This document shows, in pieces, positions 9,736 through 18,291 of a DNA stretch of 46,415 bases. This DNA is from Planctomycetota bacterium (GTDB taxonomy: Bacteria; Planctomycetota; MHYJ01; WSZJ01), in assembly GCA_009773755.1 (NCBI GenBank), contig WSZJ01000054.1, positions 993 through 47,407 on the forward strand. Reading direction: 5' to 3'. The position numbers were made by a program, and so were the translations under genes. The number at the start of each line of letters is the position of its first letter. Position 1 is the first letter of the stretch. The notes under the pieces are model-generated. The model had not been told where the DNA came from and searched no databases. It was given only the letters and a program-made list of their open reading frames with translations.

Positions 9736-10179
9736 CTATCGCTTGCTGAACTGGAACCCTCTCCTGGCCCCTCTCCGCCCGTATTTCTTTCGCTCCTTCA
9801 TCCTCCCGTCGCGAGTCAGGAACCCCGCGTCTCTCAGCGGAATTTCCGCGGTCGCGTCGGCCTTCAGCAGCGCTCGCGAAATCCCGAGGACCATCGCGCC
9901 CGCCTGCCCGGTCTTGCCGCCGCCGCAGCAGTTCGAGAACACATCGAACCTGTTTACGGCCTTCGCGGTCTGAAGCGGGCTGAGGACCATCAGCCGGTCC
10001 TGCACCGCGTCGAAGTACTTTTCGTACTCGAGGCCGTTTACCACCACGCGCCCCGTTCCCTTCTTCAGTCTCACGCGCGCGATCGCCGTCTTGCGACGGC
10101 CGGTTCCCCACCAGACCATCTTGTCCGAAAGGGGCGCCTGGACCGGTGCGGGCGGCGTCGTCGTTGTCGGAGTGCTCAT
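9736..10179 (-). CDS. rpsI: 30S ribosomal protein S9 (uS9)
   Basis: The 147-residue product has the full S9 body: GTGRRKTAIARVRLKKGTGR, VNGLEYEKYF, GGGKTGQAGAMVLGISRALL, and the conserved C-terminal RDGRMKERKKYGRRGARRGF ending FSKR, the tail that reaches the P-site tRNA. The N-terminus has an extra Thr/Pro-rich stretch of about 20 residues (MSTPTTTTPPAPVQAP) before the S9 domain. It follows rplM by 18 bp, the usual rplM-rpsI operon, and ends at a clear terminator. Confidence 0.97.
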   Translation of the reverse strand: MSTPTTTTPPAPVQAPLSDKMVWWGTGRRKTAIARVRLKKGTGRVVVNGLEYEKYFDAVQDRLMVLSPLQTAKAVNRFDVFSNCCGGGKTGQAGAMVLGISRALLKADATAEIPLRDAGFLTRDGRMKERKKYGRRGARRGFQFSKR

Positions 10180-10197
10180 CGAGCTTCGTCCTCTTCT

Positions 10198-10659
10198 CTA
10201 AAAGGTCAGGGCTTCGGGCTTCTGCGACGCGTGCGGGTGTTTGTCACCCGCATACACCTTCAATTTCGTGAACGCCACGCGATTGCGCTTCGTGTTCCGC
10301 AGCATTCTCTTCACCGCCAGCCGCACGATCCGGTCCGGGTGCAACCGCAGCATTTTTTCGAAGGGCGTGAAGTGCAGTCCGTGGGGCCATGCGGTGCCGT
10401 TGTGCTTGCCGCCGCGGCTCATCGAGTCGTACATCTTCTGCACGGGTTTCTTGCCCGTGAGCTTGACCTTCTCCGCGTTCACCACCACGACGAAGTCGCC
10501 GTGATTGCGCTCCGGGGAATACGACGGCTTGTTCTTGCCCATCAGGATGGTGGCGATGCGCGTCGCCATCCGTCCGAGCACCTTCCCGTTCGCATCGACG
10601 AGAAACCACTTCGACTTGATTTCGTCGACGCCGGGAACGCGCGTAAAGTCCTTGCCCAT
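10198..10659 (-). CDS. rplM: 50S ribosomal protein L13 (uL13)
   Basis: The ATG at 10659 follows AAGGAA and gives 153 residues, near family length. L13 hallmarks are WFLVDANGKVLGRMATRIA, LMGKNKPSYSP, GDFVVVVNAEKVKLTGKK, and MLRLHPDRIVRLAVKRMLRN near residue 115, with YAGDKHPHASQKP at the C-terminus. The open frame extends far upstream, but the extension is arginine-rich shadow sequence without L13 character. First gene of the rplM-rpsI pair. Confidence 0.97.
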   Translation of the reverse strand: MGKDFTRVPGVDEIKSKWFLVDANGKVLGRMATRIATILMGKNKPSYSPERNHGDFVVVVNAEKVKLTGKKPVQKMYDSMSRGGKHNGTAWPHGLHFTPFEKMLRLHPDRIVRLAVKRMLRNTKRNRVAFTKLKVYAGDKHPHASQKPEALTF

Positions 10660-10751
10660 GGCCAATTTCCTTCGAGTTCGGTTCCGGAAGTTAGGGGGGA
10701 GGATTCTATCCGGCGCGAAGAGAGGGTCAACAAGATTTGCTGGAACGGGCG

Positions 10752-11123
10752 CTAGGACCAGCCGTCCTTCGGGGGATCCGGCTTGCGGATGATTTCGGCT
10801 TCCTCCGGCTCGTCCTCGTCGCGGTCGTCCGGGGGCCGGAACATCTGTCCCATTGCCGCCCCCATCTGATTCCTCATTTTCCGGAAGGCAAGGACCATCT
10901 GAATCGCCAGCGCGATCCAGAATCCCCACACGAGCACCGTCAGGATCCATACGAAGACTGCGGCATGAAACCACCAGCCGGCGAGCTTGCCCGGCCACAC
11001 GGTCCCCGCGAAGGCCGCACCGCTCAGGAATGACAACCACGCCAGACGCCCCACAGGATTTCTCAGGCTCAGGCAGCCGCCTCGCTTCTTCTGCAGCGGC
11101 GCCGCTTCATCGAGCACTTTCAC
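10752..11123 (-). CDS. Small membrane protein with two transmembrane segments
   Basis: The GTG at 11123 overlaps the TGA of the preceding gene (GTGA) and gives 123 residues. Two hydrophobic segments, LAWLSFLSGAAFAGTVW and AAVFVWILTVLVWGFWIALA, are followed by a basic KMRNQ turn. The C-terminal tail is acidic (PPDDRDEDEPEEAEIIRKP). It is coupled to the Pro-rich membrane protein and probably works with it. The family is not recognised. Longer starts in the open frame run into the upstream gene and are rejected. Confidence 0.65.
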   Translation of the reverse strand: MKVLDEAAPLQKKRGGCLSLRNPVGRLAWLSFLSGAAFAGTVWPGKLAGWWFHAAVFVWILTVLVWGFWIALAIQMVLAFRKMRNQMGAAMGQMFRPPDDRDEDEPEEAEIIRKPDPPKDGWS

Positions 11124-12106
11124 GGCCGCTGCCCGCGCCGCGCCGCTTCGGCCAGCGCAGAAATCGCGAAGGGTGCCAGGAAGGCGGCGCCGACGGCGGC
11201 AAAGACCGCGTTGTGGGCGGCGTAGGCGACGGCGAACCAGGCTGCGGAGACGGCGACTGTGCCGAGGGTGAGCCACGGCGCCGCAGGTTCGGCGGCGGCG
11301 GCTGCTGCGATCGGCGCAATCGCGGCGCGGACCCGGCGGGCCGTATCGCGCACCCGGCGGGTCGTCGAGCGCTCCCCCGCGGCTTTCCTGGGCGGAGGGA
11401 GGTCGGTCCAGGGGATCGGCGCGAGGTGAGATTGCTCGCTTGCCAGCGGAGCCGCTGACGGTTTCTTGCGAGCCGCCAGCGGATCGGGAAGCGGCGCCGT
11501 CATCGACGGCGGGTCGAACGGGGCAAGCGGAGGGTTTGAGGAGCGTTTCCTCGGGGCGCCATGGGGCGTCGGCGGGTTGTGCCAGGGGCGCTCGATCGGA
11601 TCGAGCAGCCCGAGCCGGCCGGCCGTCTCATCGCGGTATTCCGCGACCTCGTCGAACGCCAGCGGCGGAGGTGCCATCGCGGACCACGCCCCCGGCGGCG
11701 TCTCGAAATCCAGGAACGGCTTCGAGCTCCCCGGAGGCAATCCGACGTTTTCCGGCTCCGCAATGTCCGGCCGCTTCACGTACCTCGCCGTTCGTTCCAA
11801 CAGCTGGCGAATCTCCCCGTCCAACCCCGGATCCAGATCCTGCCGCGGATGAACCTTGGCCTCGAAGGACGTTGTCGGCGCGGCAGGGTCGCCGCCTCGC
11901 GGGGCGACCGGCACGACGTCGACCGCCATTCCCTCCGGGGGCGCGCCCCAGACCTGGTCCGGAGTCAGCACATGCGTGTCGGCTTCGCTCTTCTGACCCG
12001 CGGCGGCCTCTTCACGCTTGTCCTCCTCCGCCCAGACCGCCATCCAGTCGGCCATCGGCGTCGGTTTCCTGGCGGGGTCGTCCGGTCGGGGGGCAGGATC
12101 GGTCAT
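11120..12106 (-). CDS. Proline-rich protein with C-terminal membrane segments
   Basis: The product has 328 residues. Roughly 250 N-terminal residues are hydrophilic, low in predicted structure and rich in Pro/Ala, with short conserved-looking islands such as DGEIRQLLERTARYVKR and WTDLPPPRKAAGERS. Then comes a basic stretch (TTRRVRDTARRVRAA) and two hydrophobic segments (LTLGTVAVSAAWFAVAYAA and FAAVGAAFLAPFAISALA). The layout suggests a long cytoplasmic region anchored at the inner membrane by a C-terminal hairpin. It is divergent from rsmE across 41 bp and coupled to the membrane protein downstream. No family is recognised. Confidence 0.6.
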   Translation of the reverse strand: MTDPAPRPDDPARKPTPMADWMAVWAEEDKREEAAAGQKSEADTHVLTPDQVWGAPPEGMAVDVVPVAPRGGDPAAPTTSFEAKVHPRQDLDPGLDGEIRQLLERTARYVKRPDIAEPENVGLPPGSSKPFLDFETPPGAWSAMAPPPLAFDEVAEYRDETAGRLGLLDPIERPWHNPPTPHGAPRKRSSNPPLAPFDPPSMTAPLPDPLAARKKPSAAPLASEQSHLAPIPWTDLPPPRKAAGERSTTRRVRDTARRVRAAIAPIAAAAAAEPAAPWLTLGTVAVSAAWFAVAYAAHNAVFAAVGAAFLAPFAISALAEAARRGQRP

Positions 12107-12147
12107 GGGTTTGCCACTCCATGTTATCGTCCCGGACCTCGATTGTG

Positions 12148-12843
12148 ATGAAGCGTACCTTCCTGTGCCCCGATCTTCCCGAGCGCGGCGCGGCGCTGCT
12201 GCCGCCGGGGGAATCCCGCCATCTGGCGACGGTGCTGAGGGCGAAGCCGGGGGACGAGGTGCGTCTGGTGGACGGGCGGGGGCGGCGAGCGGTGGCCCGG
12301 TTCGTCGGGATGGAAGGTTCGTCAGCGAGAGTCGACGTGATGTCGTCCGAGCGGGCGACAGGCGGTTCCGGGCCCGGCGGCACGCGGATCGGGCTGGCCG
12401 CGGCGATTCCGAAAGGTGCGCGGGCGGACTGGATGATCGAAAAGTGCGTGGAAGCGGGGCTCGACGTGTATTTCCCGATCCTGACGAAGCGCGGCGTCGC
12501 TACTGCGGAAGGCGCGGCGAAGCGAGCCCGGTGGGACCGCATCGCCGCCGAGACCGCGAAACAATGCGGCCGGGCAAGCCTGCCGGAGCTGCTGGAGCCG
12601 CGCCCGCTCGCGGACGTCCTCGCGCTCACCGTAAGTTGGCCGCACCGGTTCCTGGCCGACCACGGAGGTAAAAGCGCCTCCCCCGTGGCAGGCGACGCAT
12701 TGGTCTTCGTGGGACCGGAGGGGGGTTGGGCACCTGAGGAGCGCTCAATGCTGGAAGCGATTCAGGCGTTGAAGCTTGGGCCTCACGTCCTTCGAGTGGA
12801 GACAGCAGCGGTTCTCGGTGTCGCGGCGCTGGCGGGGCGCTGA
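12148..12843 (+). CDS. rsmE: 16S rRNA m3U1498 methyltransferase RsmE
   Basis: Starting at ATG 12148, the product has 231 residues, near family length. The N-terminal PUA-like part reads LLPPGESRHLATVLRAKPGD. The C-terminal SPOUT knot has IPKGARADWMIEKCVEAG, AAETAKQCGR, and the SAM-binding VFVGPEGGWAPEERSMLEA with LGPHVLRVETAAVLGVAALA. It methylates N3 of U1498 in 16S rRNA in the assembled 30S subunit. The open frame upstream of 12148 overlaps the divergent gene and is Arg/Pro-rich shadow, so it is not included. Confidence 0.93.
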   Translation: MKRTFLCPDLPERGAALLPPGESRHLATVLRAKPGDEVRLVDGRGRRAVARFVGMEGSSARVDVMSSERATGGSGPGGTRIGLAAAIPKGARADWMIEKCVEAGLDVYFPILTKRGVATAEGAAKRARWDRIAAETAKQCGRASLPELLEPRPLADVLALTVSWPHRFLADHGGKSASPVAGDALVFVGPEGGWAPEERSMLEAIQALKLGPHVLRVETAAVLGVAALAGR

Positions 12844-12853
12844 CCTCGGCAAA

Positions 12854-12905
12854 AATGCATAATTACTAATTCTAAATTACTAATTATAAATTATTAATTT
12901 GATTT
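12854..12905. repeat. AT-rich degenerate tandem repeat in a GC-rich genome
   Basis: Between rsmE and the HEAT-repeat gene lies about 50 bp of nearly pure A/T, built of related units (AATTACTAATTCTA, AATTACTAATTATA, AATTATTAATTT). It contrasts sharply with everything around it. It holds no gene. It could be a minisatellite remnant or a bidirectional transcription-end zone. Confidence 0.7.
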
Positions 12906-12918
12906 ACTTCCCCACCTT

Positions 12919-13775
12919 TTAATGATCCAGCCCCATCCCCAGCTCCTGCCTCTTCTTCCACCAGAAAGCCCACTTCTCCGGTTCCTTCCCGAACTTCTGC
13001 CCCGTCAGAATCTCCAGCGACCGGTTCGCCGTGTCCGCAACCCTCGGGTCCGGATCCGTCAGCGCCCCGACCAGAGGATCGATGCACTCCTCGTGCGAAA
13101 TCACCTTCCCACCGCGTGCAGCCGCACCGTCGCGTTCTCGTCCTTCAGCGGTTTCTCGACGATCGGCTTGATCGTGTCCCGCCTCCCAACACGCGCCAGC
13201 ACCAGCGCCGCCTGCCCGCGCACTTTCCAGTCCGGATCGCCCAGCAGTTCGAGGACTCGCGGGAGGGCTCCTTTGTCGATGTTCCGTCGCAGGACCTTCG
13301 CAAGCGTTCCCAGCGCCAGCAACCGCGTCTCCGCATCCGGATCGCTCAGCAGCAGCACAATCGAATCTACGGGTGTCTGCTCGCTCCCCTTGGCCGCCAG
13401 TCCCCACAGCGCCCCCTTCCGCGCTTCCAGGTCCGGGTCGTTCTGCACGACGTCGATCAGCATCCCGATGACGTCGTCCCGCTCGGCAAATCCGAGCGCG
13501 CCGGCGGCAATCTTGCGGGCTCGCCAGTCGTTGCAATGAAGCGCCTTCGCGAGCAGTTCGTTCTCATCTTCGGCGATCCGCATCATGCGATGCTTGGCGT
13601 CGCTCTGGTCCCCTTCCAGCCCCGAAGTTCGAGCGGTTTCGTACTTCCACAACTCGTCGCTCACCTGCAGCATCCACTCCTCTTCTTCCGTTGAGAGCTG
13701 GTCGGGCGGAAGGGGCGTGGACTTGCAGCCGGCGAGGACGGCGAAGGCGAGAAAAGCTGGCAGGGCTCGGCGCAT
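12919..13775 (-). CDS. HEAT-repeat lipoprotein with a one-base frame break
   Basis: The ATG at 13775 (GGAG six bases upstream) encodes MRRALPAFLAFAVLAGCKS, a lipoprotein signal with lipobox LAGC. HEAT-like helical repeats follow: KALHCNDWRARKIAAGALGF, VVQNDPDLEARKGALWGLAA, LLSDPDAETRLLALGTLAKV, LLGDPDWKVRGQAALVLARV. The frame stops at 13101-13103 after RLHAVGR. The adjacent frame continues the last repeat (HEECIDPLVGALTDPDPRVA) to the TAA at 12919. Adding one base to the CCC run at 13108-13110 restores ...HAVGKVISHEECID, so one G is missing in the coding strand. HEAT arrays are protein-binding scaffolds; the partner is unknown. A sequencing indel is the simplest cause. Confidence 0.8.
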
Positions 13776-13910
13776 GGGCATCTCCGGGTACCGTGGACCG
13801 CTTCTTTAACGACCGTGGCGGCCTGGGGTTGGGGGGAGAGAATAACCGGGAACACGGCGTCGCGCACGCGACGGAAGCGCGGAATTGCGACAGGTTCCCT
13901 TCCGGGCCGC

Positions 13911-15236
13911 CTATTTGAGAAGCGTTCGCCTCAGCAGCGCCCTCAGGACTTCGGACCCTTTGACCACCTCCGCGACCGGAGGAGCCGAGCAGCGATAGAG
14001 GTCCGTAAAGCGCCGGCCGGCCTCGCAGGATTCCACGCGCTGATCCCTGATGCGCCTCAACTCGGCGACGCGCGGGACCGCCGGAGATCCATAGGCCGCG
14101 GTGGCAACGAAGCAGTGCCATCTCGAATGGTGGCTGTCGTCGTCGGATGACGCGGTGACGCTTCCACCCGTAGGAAGTTCGGTTTCGTAAAGGTCGCCGC
14201 CGGAGGGGTTGCTGGTGCCGCACCAGATGTTGTTGGCATATTCGGCGAAGTCGTTCGCGCGGAAATTGGCCGGGTTGGCAAAGCCGTCGTCGTCTTCCTG
14301 GTTGTAGTTGTAGCCGTCGAAGGTACGGAGGACCTCGAACGGCTCGCCGACAGACTCGACTCCGACGTACATGAATTCGCCGAAGCTCTCGAGGTCGGTC
14401 ACGAGGACGTTCTGGGGATCGCCGGCGCCGTCCTTGAGGCGACGGTAGAAGCCGAAATTGTCGGGCGTCGCCCAGACCTCGTAGCCGTTGGAGGGGTTGT
14501 GGGTCCCGATGTACATCTCGCCGCGGTACACCTCGAGCGCGGTGATCGAGATGTTGCCGGTGTTCCCGAACCCGTCGTCAACCAGGATAGTGAACGCTCC
14601 GCCCGAAGTGATGCGGACGTAGTGGCCTCCATCCGCGGAATTCGCGGTGCCGGCATACAGGAACGAACTGGAAACCTCGAGGTCAGCGATGGCCGTATTG
14701 TCAGCGTCCCCGAATCCGTCCGTCGTGACCGACGTCGTCCATGTCGTTCCGTCGGCGGAGGACCAGAGTTCCGCGCCGCTGCCCCCCGTGTTTCGCGTCG
14801 CCGCGTAAAGATCTCCCGAAAAGTTCGCGAGCGCCGTCACTTCCGCGTTCGCCGCGCTTCCGAACCCGATCGGGCTCGCGAGCGTCCAGACCAGTCCGTC
14901 CGTGGAGCGATATACCGCGCCGCCCGCGGGCGAAGCCGTGCCGCAATACAGCACCCCGCCGAACTCCTCGAACTCCGTGATCTTCGTCACCCCGGCGCCG
15001 AACCCGCCGGTCGCGACGATCGTGAAGGTCACTCCATCGTTGGTCCGGTAAATCCGCGCGCCCAGTGCAGGATTCTCGGTGCCGATGTACAGGAACGTGT
15101 TGAACGCGCGAAGCGCGGTGAGCCCGATGTTGGTGGACGAATCGATTCCCGGCCCGCCGGATGGATCCCAGTCCCCATCCGCAAAGGCCAGCGACGAAGC
15201 GGCAACAAGCGCTGCGAGCGCGGATGAAACGCGCAT
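13911..15236 (-). CDS. Secreted propeller-like repeat protein with C-terminal CFI-box domain
   Basis: The ATG at 15236 follows GAGGGG and starts MRVSSALAALVAASSLAFAD, a signal peptide. About seven repeats of ~50 residues follow, each with a core such as ITALEVYRGEMYIGTHNPSN and a GFG(x)4-5N turn (GFGSAANAEV, GFGDADNTAI, GFGNTGNISI). This is a kelch/propeller-like layout of 'LYAGT...G..vwrs.DG' blades. After a Ser/Asp-rich linker the C-terminus is a CFI-box domain: CFVATAAYGSPAVPRVAELR, then RDQRV and a YRCSAPPVAEVV tail. That domain recurs at the C-termini of exported proteins in many phyla and may anchor or sort them. Probably a surface binding protein; the ligand is unknown. Confidence 0.85.
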   Translation of the reverse strand: MRVSSALAALVAASSLAFADGDWDPSGGPGIDSSTNIGLTALRAFNTFLYIGTENPALGARIYRTNDGVTFTIVATGGFGAGVTKITEFEEFGGVLYCGTASPAGGAVYRSTDGLVWTLASPIGFGSAANAEVTALANFSGDLYAATRNTGGSGAELWSSADGTTWTTSVTTDGFGDADNTAIADLEVSSSFLYAGTANSADGGHYVRITSGGAFTILVDDGFGNTGNISITALEVYRGEMYIGTHNPSNGYEVWATPDNFGFYRRLKDGAGDPQNVLVTDLESFGEFMYVGVESVGEPFEVLRTFDGYNYNQEDDDGFANPANFRANDFAEYANNIWCGTSNPSGGDLYETELPTGGSVTASSDDDSHHSRWHCFVATAAYGSPAVPRVAELRRIRDQRVESCEAGRRFTDLYRCSAPPVAEVVKGSEVLRALLRRTLLK

Positions 15237-15285
15237 CGGGTCCCCTCCGAATTCCCCCCTGCCTGACGGAATTATAGCGAAGAAA

Positions 15286-16035
15286 TCACCCGGCTTCGAC
15301 CGCAACTCGCAACTTCTTCGCTTCATCTCGCATCGTTCGCAGAACCTCGACCAATTCCGCATCAGGCGCCGCCGGCCCCGCTTCCGGCGCCCCGGCCACA
15401 CGCTTCTCGTCCGGGTCGCCGAGCCCCGACGCCCGGTACGCGCGCAGCAGGTTCTGGATCCTGTCGCGAACCTCCGGCGCATTCTCGATTCCGCGCAGGA
15501 CGCCGTGGTGCGCGAGCGCCATCCCCTGTGCCCCGTGGCCCCCGCCGGTGCCACCTCCGGCCGTCTCGACAATCAGGTCGCTGATGCCGAAGTACCGTTG
15601 AAGGGGACCCTGCATGATGTTGAGGTTCTGCACGTTGGCAAACGTCAGGGTGACTTCTCTGACGAGCCAGACGCCTTCCCGGATCCGGAGCGACCGGTCG
15701 GTCACGATGTACCAGCGCAATTCGTAGTTCAATCGCGTCGTCACGTAGAACACGACGGCCTTCACGACGATCAGGAGGGCCGCTGCGACCCACACGACGG
15801 CGCTCAGCCACGCCAGGCCCTTCTGCAGCAGCAAGACCGCGACCACCGTATCGGCGACGAACAGGCCGACCCCTGCCATCGCCACCGCAATCCACATCGG
15901 GATCATCAGGTACGTGAGGTACCGGGGTGAAGCCCGGAAAACGACGACGCTCTCGTGCGTGCCCGACGGCTCCTCGGGCGGCGCCTCCGGGACCTTGAGC
16001 AGATGCAGGGCGATCCGCTTCAGCCTCTCATACAT
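15286..16035 (-). CDS. Bacterial PH-domain membrane protein (bPH2/DUF304)
   Basis: The product has 249 residues. Two hydrophobic hairpin segments near the N-terminus (LTYLMIPMWIAVAMAGVGLF, VVAVLLL; then LSAVVWVAAALLIVVKAVVF) are followed by a bPH2 domain: LRWYIVTDRSLRIREGVWLV, REVTLTFANVQNLNIMQGPL, YFGISDLIVETAGGG. This matches the YdbS/YdbT family, membrane proteins of unclear role. The C-terminus is a charged helix (ELVEVLRTMRDEAKKLRVA). It overlaps the start-side neighbour, a second bPH2 gene, by 8 bp, so the two probably form a complex. Confidence 0.85.
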   Translation of the reverse strand: MYERLKRIALHLLKVPEAPPEEPSGTHESVVVFRASPRYLTYLMIPMWIAVAMAGVGLFVADTVVAVLLLQKGLAWLSAVVWVAAALLIVVKAVVFYVTTRLNYELRWYIVTDRSLRIREGVWLVREVTLTFANVQNLNIMQGPLQRYFGISDLIVETAGGGTGGGHGAQGMALAHHGVLRGIENAPEVRDRIQNLLRAYRASGLGDPDEKRVAGAPEAGPAAPDAELVEVLRTMRDEAKKLRVAVEAG

Positions 16036-16555
16036 CGCCCTTCCTCCTCTCGACCGCCTCGCGGACCGCGCGCAGGTCTTCGCGGATTTCTTTCAGCAGC
16101 GCCACCGCTTCCCCGCCCCCCGCCGGCGCAGCGGCCGCCGCGGGCGCGGCCGGCTTCGCCTTGTCGCCCCCGCGCATGCGCGAATACAGGAAGTCGCGGA
16201 TGTCCTCGAACTTGTCCGTCCCTTCGATCGAAAGCTCCGCCGAGGAGCTTCCGGCAGCGGTCTGGATCTGCACGGTCCCGATGCCGAGCCAGCGCTCGAA
16301 GATGTTGCGCGAGAGGTGGATGTCCTGGATGCGGGCGTACGTGAGGACGACTTCGCGACGGAAGAGAATGCCCCAGGAAGCGGAAACACCTTCCTGGTCG
16401 AAGTGGTATTTGAGTGTGTGGAAGCGGAAGTAGAGCGGAAGAAAAATGACCGGGTGGAGGACCGTGCCGAAGCACGACTGAATGAAATAGAGCCAGAAGA
16501 GGTTCTTGTGCGGGCGGGTGATGGCGTAGATCTGCTGCGGGTCGACTTGCTTCAT
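16028..16555 (-). CDS. Bacterial PH-domain membrane protein (bPH2/DUF304)
   Basis: The product has 175 residues. A membrane hairpin (FWLYFIQSCFGTVLHPVIFL) is followed by the bPH2 core: LKYHFDQEGVSASWGILFRR, EVVLTYARIQDIHLSRNIFE, LGIGTVQIQTAAG. The C-terminal helix after an Ala/Pro linker (EAVALLKEIREDLRAVREAV) mirrors the C-terminal helix of the downstream paralogue, suggesting the two pair through coiled coils. It overlaps that gene by 8 bp. It follows the kinase gene at 16582 by a short gap and may share its transcript. Confidence 0.85.
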   Translation of the reverse strand: MKQVDPQQIYAITRPHKNLFWLYFIQSCFGTVLHPVIFLPLYFRFHTLKYHFDQEGVSASWGILFRREVVLTYARIQDIHLSRNIFERWLGIGTVQIQTAAGSSSAELSIEGTDKFEDIRDFLYSRMRGGDKAKPAAPAAAAAPAGGGEAVALLKEIREDLRAVREAVERRKGDV

Positions 16556-16581
16556 GAGCGGCGCATTCTAGACGATGGCGC

Positions 16582-18259
16582 TCATTCCGACTTGAACGCG
16601 ACGGCGAGGACGGAGCCTTCTTTCGAGAAGTACACCTTGATCGTCTTTCCCTCGGTCGCAAAACTGTTGCGATCACCCGGGCTGGTGACTCGCAGGGATT
16701 CCGCGAGGGACCGGCGGCCGTACCACCAGATTTCGCCGGACCGATCTTCCGTCGAGATTTCCGATTTGTACGGGGTCACCAGGTCGGCCTTTCCCATCGC
16801 ACTATCGACGGCGTCCCGGTCGTAGTTCTTGGAGATGTGCGTGCTCCTCACGCACAGTCGCTCCCACCGCGTGTCTTCGTAGAATCCGTGGACGCCGACG
16901 ACAATGCCGAGCGCCAGCCCCGCGCAAAGCACACAAGCCGCAAAGCCGATCCGGGCGCGGTTGACGACGAGCCGCTCGATTTCCAGGTGCGCGAGACGGG
17001 CAAATACAACGGCCCCGAAGACCGCGGGCCACCCATGGCCCGCTTCCGCGGAAACGGCGGATTGGAATGTTGCGAAGATCGCGCCACACATCACGAACAG
17101 CCCGATCACGTCGAGGCGAAGCCAGCCGAGCCCGATCCAGTTCCAGATTGAGGAGGACAGGACGCGCGGCGGCTGCGGTGCGGGAGACGGAATTGTGGCG
17201 GAGGGAGGCGCAAGCGTGACGGGACGGGGAGTCGCAATGGCCAAGCTCGGCGCGCCGCCGACCGCAACGGCCGCCGCGGCGGGCTGGCCGGCGGCGCTCG
17301 GAACCAGCCTTGAAATCGCTTCTCCGAACTCGCTCGCCCGCTGAAATCGTAGTTCCGGGCTTTTTTCCAGCGCCTTCATCACGATCTCATCCAGCCGGGC
17401 GTCAACGCCGGGACTCTTCGACGGAAGCGGAAAACGGCCGATCGGCAGTTCGCCGGTGAGCATTTCGTAGATGACGACGCCCATCGAGTAGATGTCGGCG
17501 CGGTGATCGACGCCGCGCGTGCTCTCGACCTGCTCCGGGGCCATGTAGTGCGGCGTCCCCATGACGGCGGAAGTCTGGGTCAGGCGGTCGCCGGATTTCA
17601 GCTTTGCGAGCCCGAAGTCCGCGATCTTCACTTTCCCGTCGCGCCCGATCAGGATGTTCTCCGGCTTGATGTCGCGGTGCACGACTCCGCGGTCGTGGGC
17701 GTATTCGAGCGCCTCGCAAAGTTGCGGAACGATGCGCAGCGCCTCTTCCGGCGGCAGCGCCTTCTTTGCGATGAGCGTGCGGAGCGTCGTGCCGTCGACG
17801 AATTCCATGACGAGAAACGGGAGATCGCGTTCGAATCCGAAATCGTGCACGGCGACGATCGCCGGGTGGGAGAGCGCGGCCAGGGCGCGGGCCTCGCGCT
17901 TGAAGCGCTCGACGAATTCCGGATCGCTCGCAAGCTCCGGTGCGACGACTTTGAGCGCGACGCGCCGCTCAAGGTGCAGATGCCTCGCCGCGTAAACGAA
18001 TCCCATCCCGCCGCGGCCCAGCAGCTCCTCGATTCTCAGCCCATGGAACTCGTCTCCCGACTTTAGCGCGGGCGCCGCCGCCCGCACCGTCAGGGCCGCC
18101 CCGAACGCCGCTTCGTCGAGCACGAAGCGGAGGAGGCAGCGCGGGCAGTCGGCGGGCTCCCCTCTTCCTGAAGAAGTCGGGAAGTGCGAACCGCACCGCG
18201 GGCAATAGGCGTCAGCGGGGATCGGCGTACTCCGGAATCGAGGAGAATGCGTCGTTCAT
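16582..18259 (-). CDS. Ser/Thr protein kinase with N-terminal zinc ribbon and C-terminal membrane segments (frame break near the start)
   Basis: A PknB-type kinase: glycine loop LLGRGGMGFVYAA, VALKVV Lys, HRDIKPENILI catalytic loop, ADFGLAKL, MGTPHYMAPEQ. A Pro/Ala linker and several hydrophobic segments (VIGLFVMCGAIFATF, ACVLCAGLALGIVVGV) follow, then an extracytoplasmic domain. The continuous frame begins at a GTG (18123). In-frame codons upstream encode a zinc ribbon, CPRCG...DCPRC, with no start. The ATG at 18259 (MNDAFSSIPEYADP) is in another frame, and removing one base from the GGGG run at 18217-18220 joins them. The full gene is therefore probably 18259-16582 with a one-base homopolymer insertion. 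It lies directly below an ECF sigma gene, a common pairing in planctomycetes and Verrucomicrobia. Confidence 0.85.
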
Positions 18260-18291
18260 GATGACTCAAGACGGAAGGGGCTGATTTCCTC

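Noticed and set aside
11440..12147. N-terminal extension of the rsmE frame
   Set aside because: Covers a divergent gene in antisense and lacks any RsmE similarity; ATG 12148 gives the family length.
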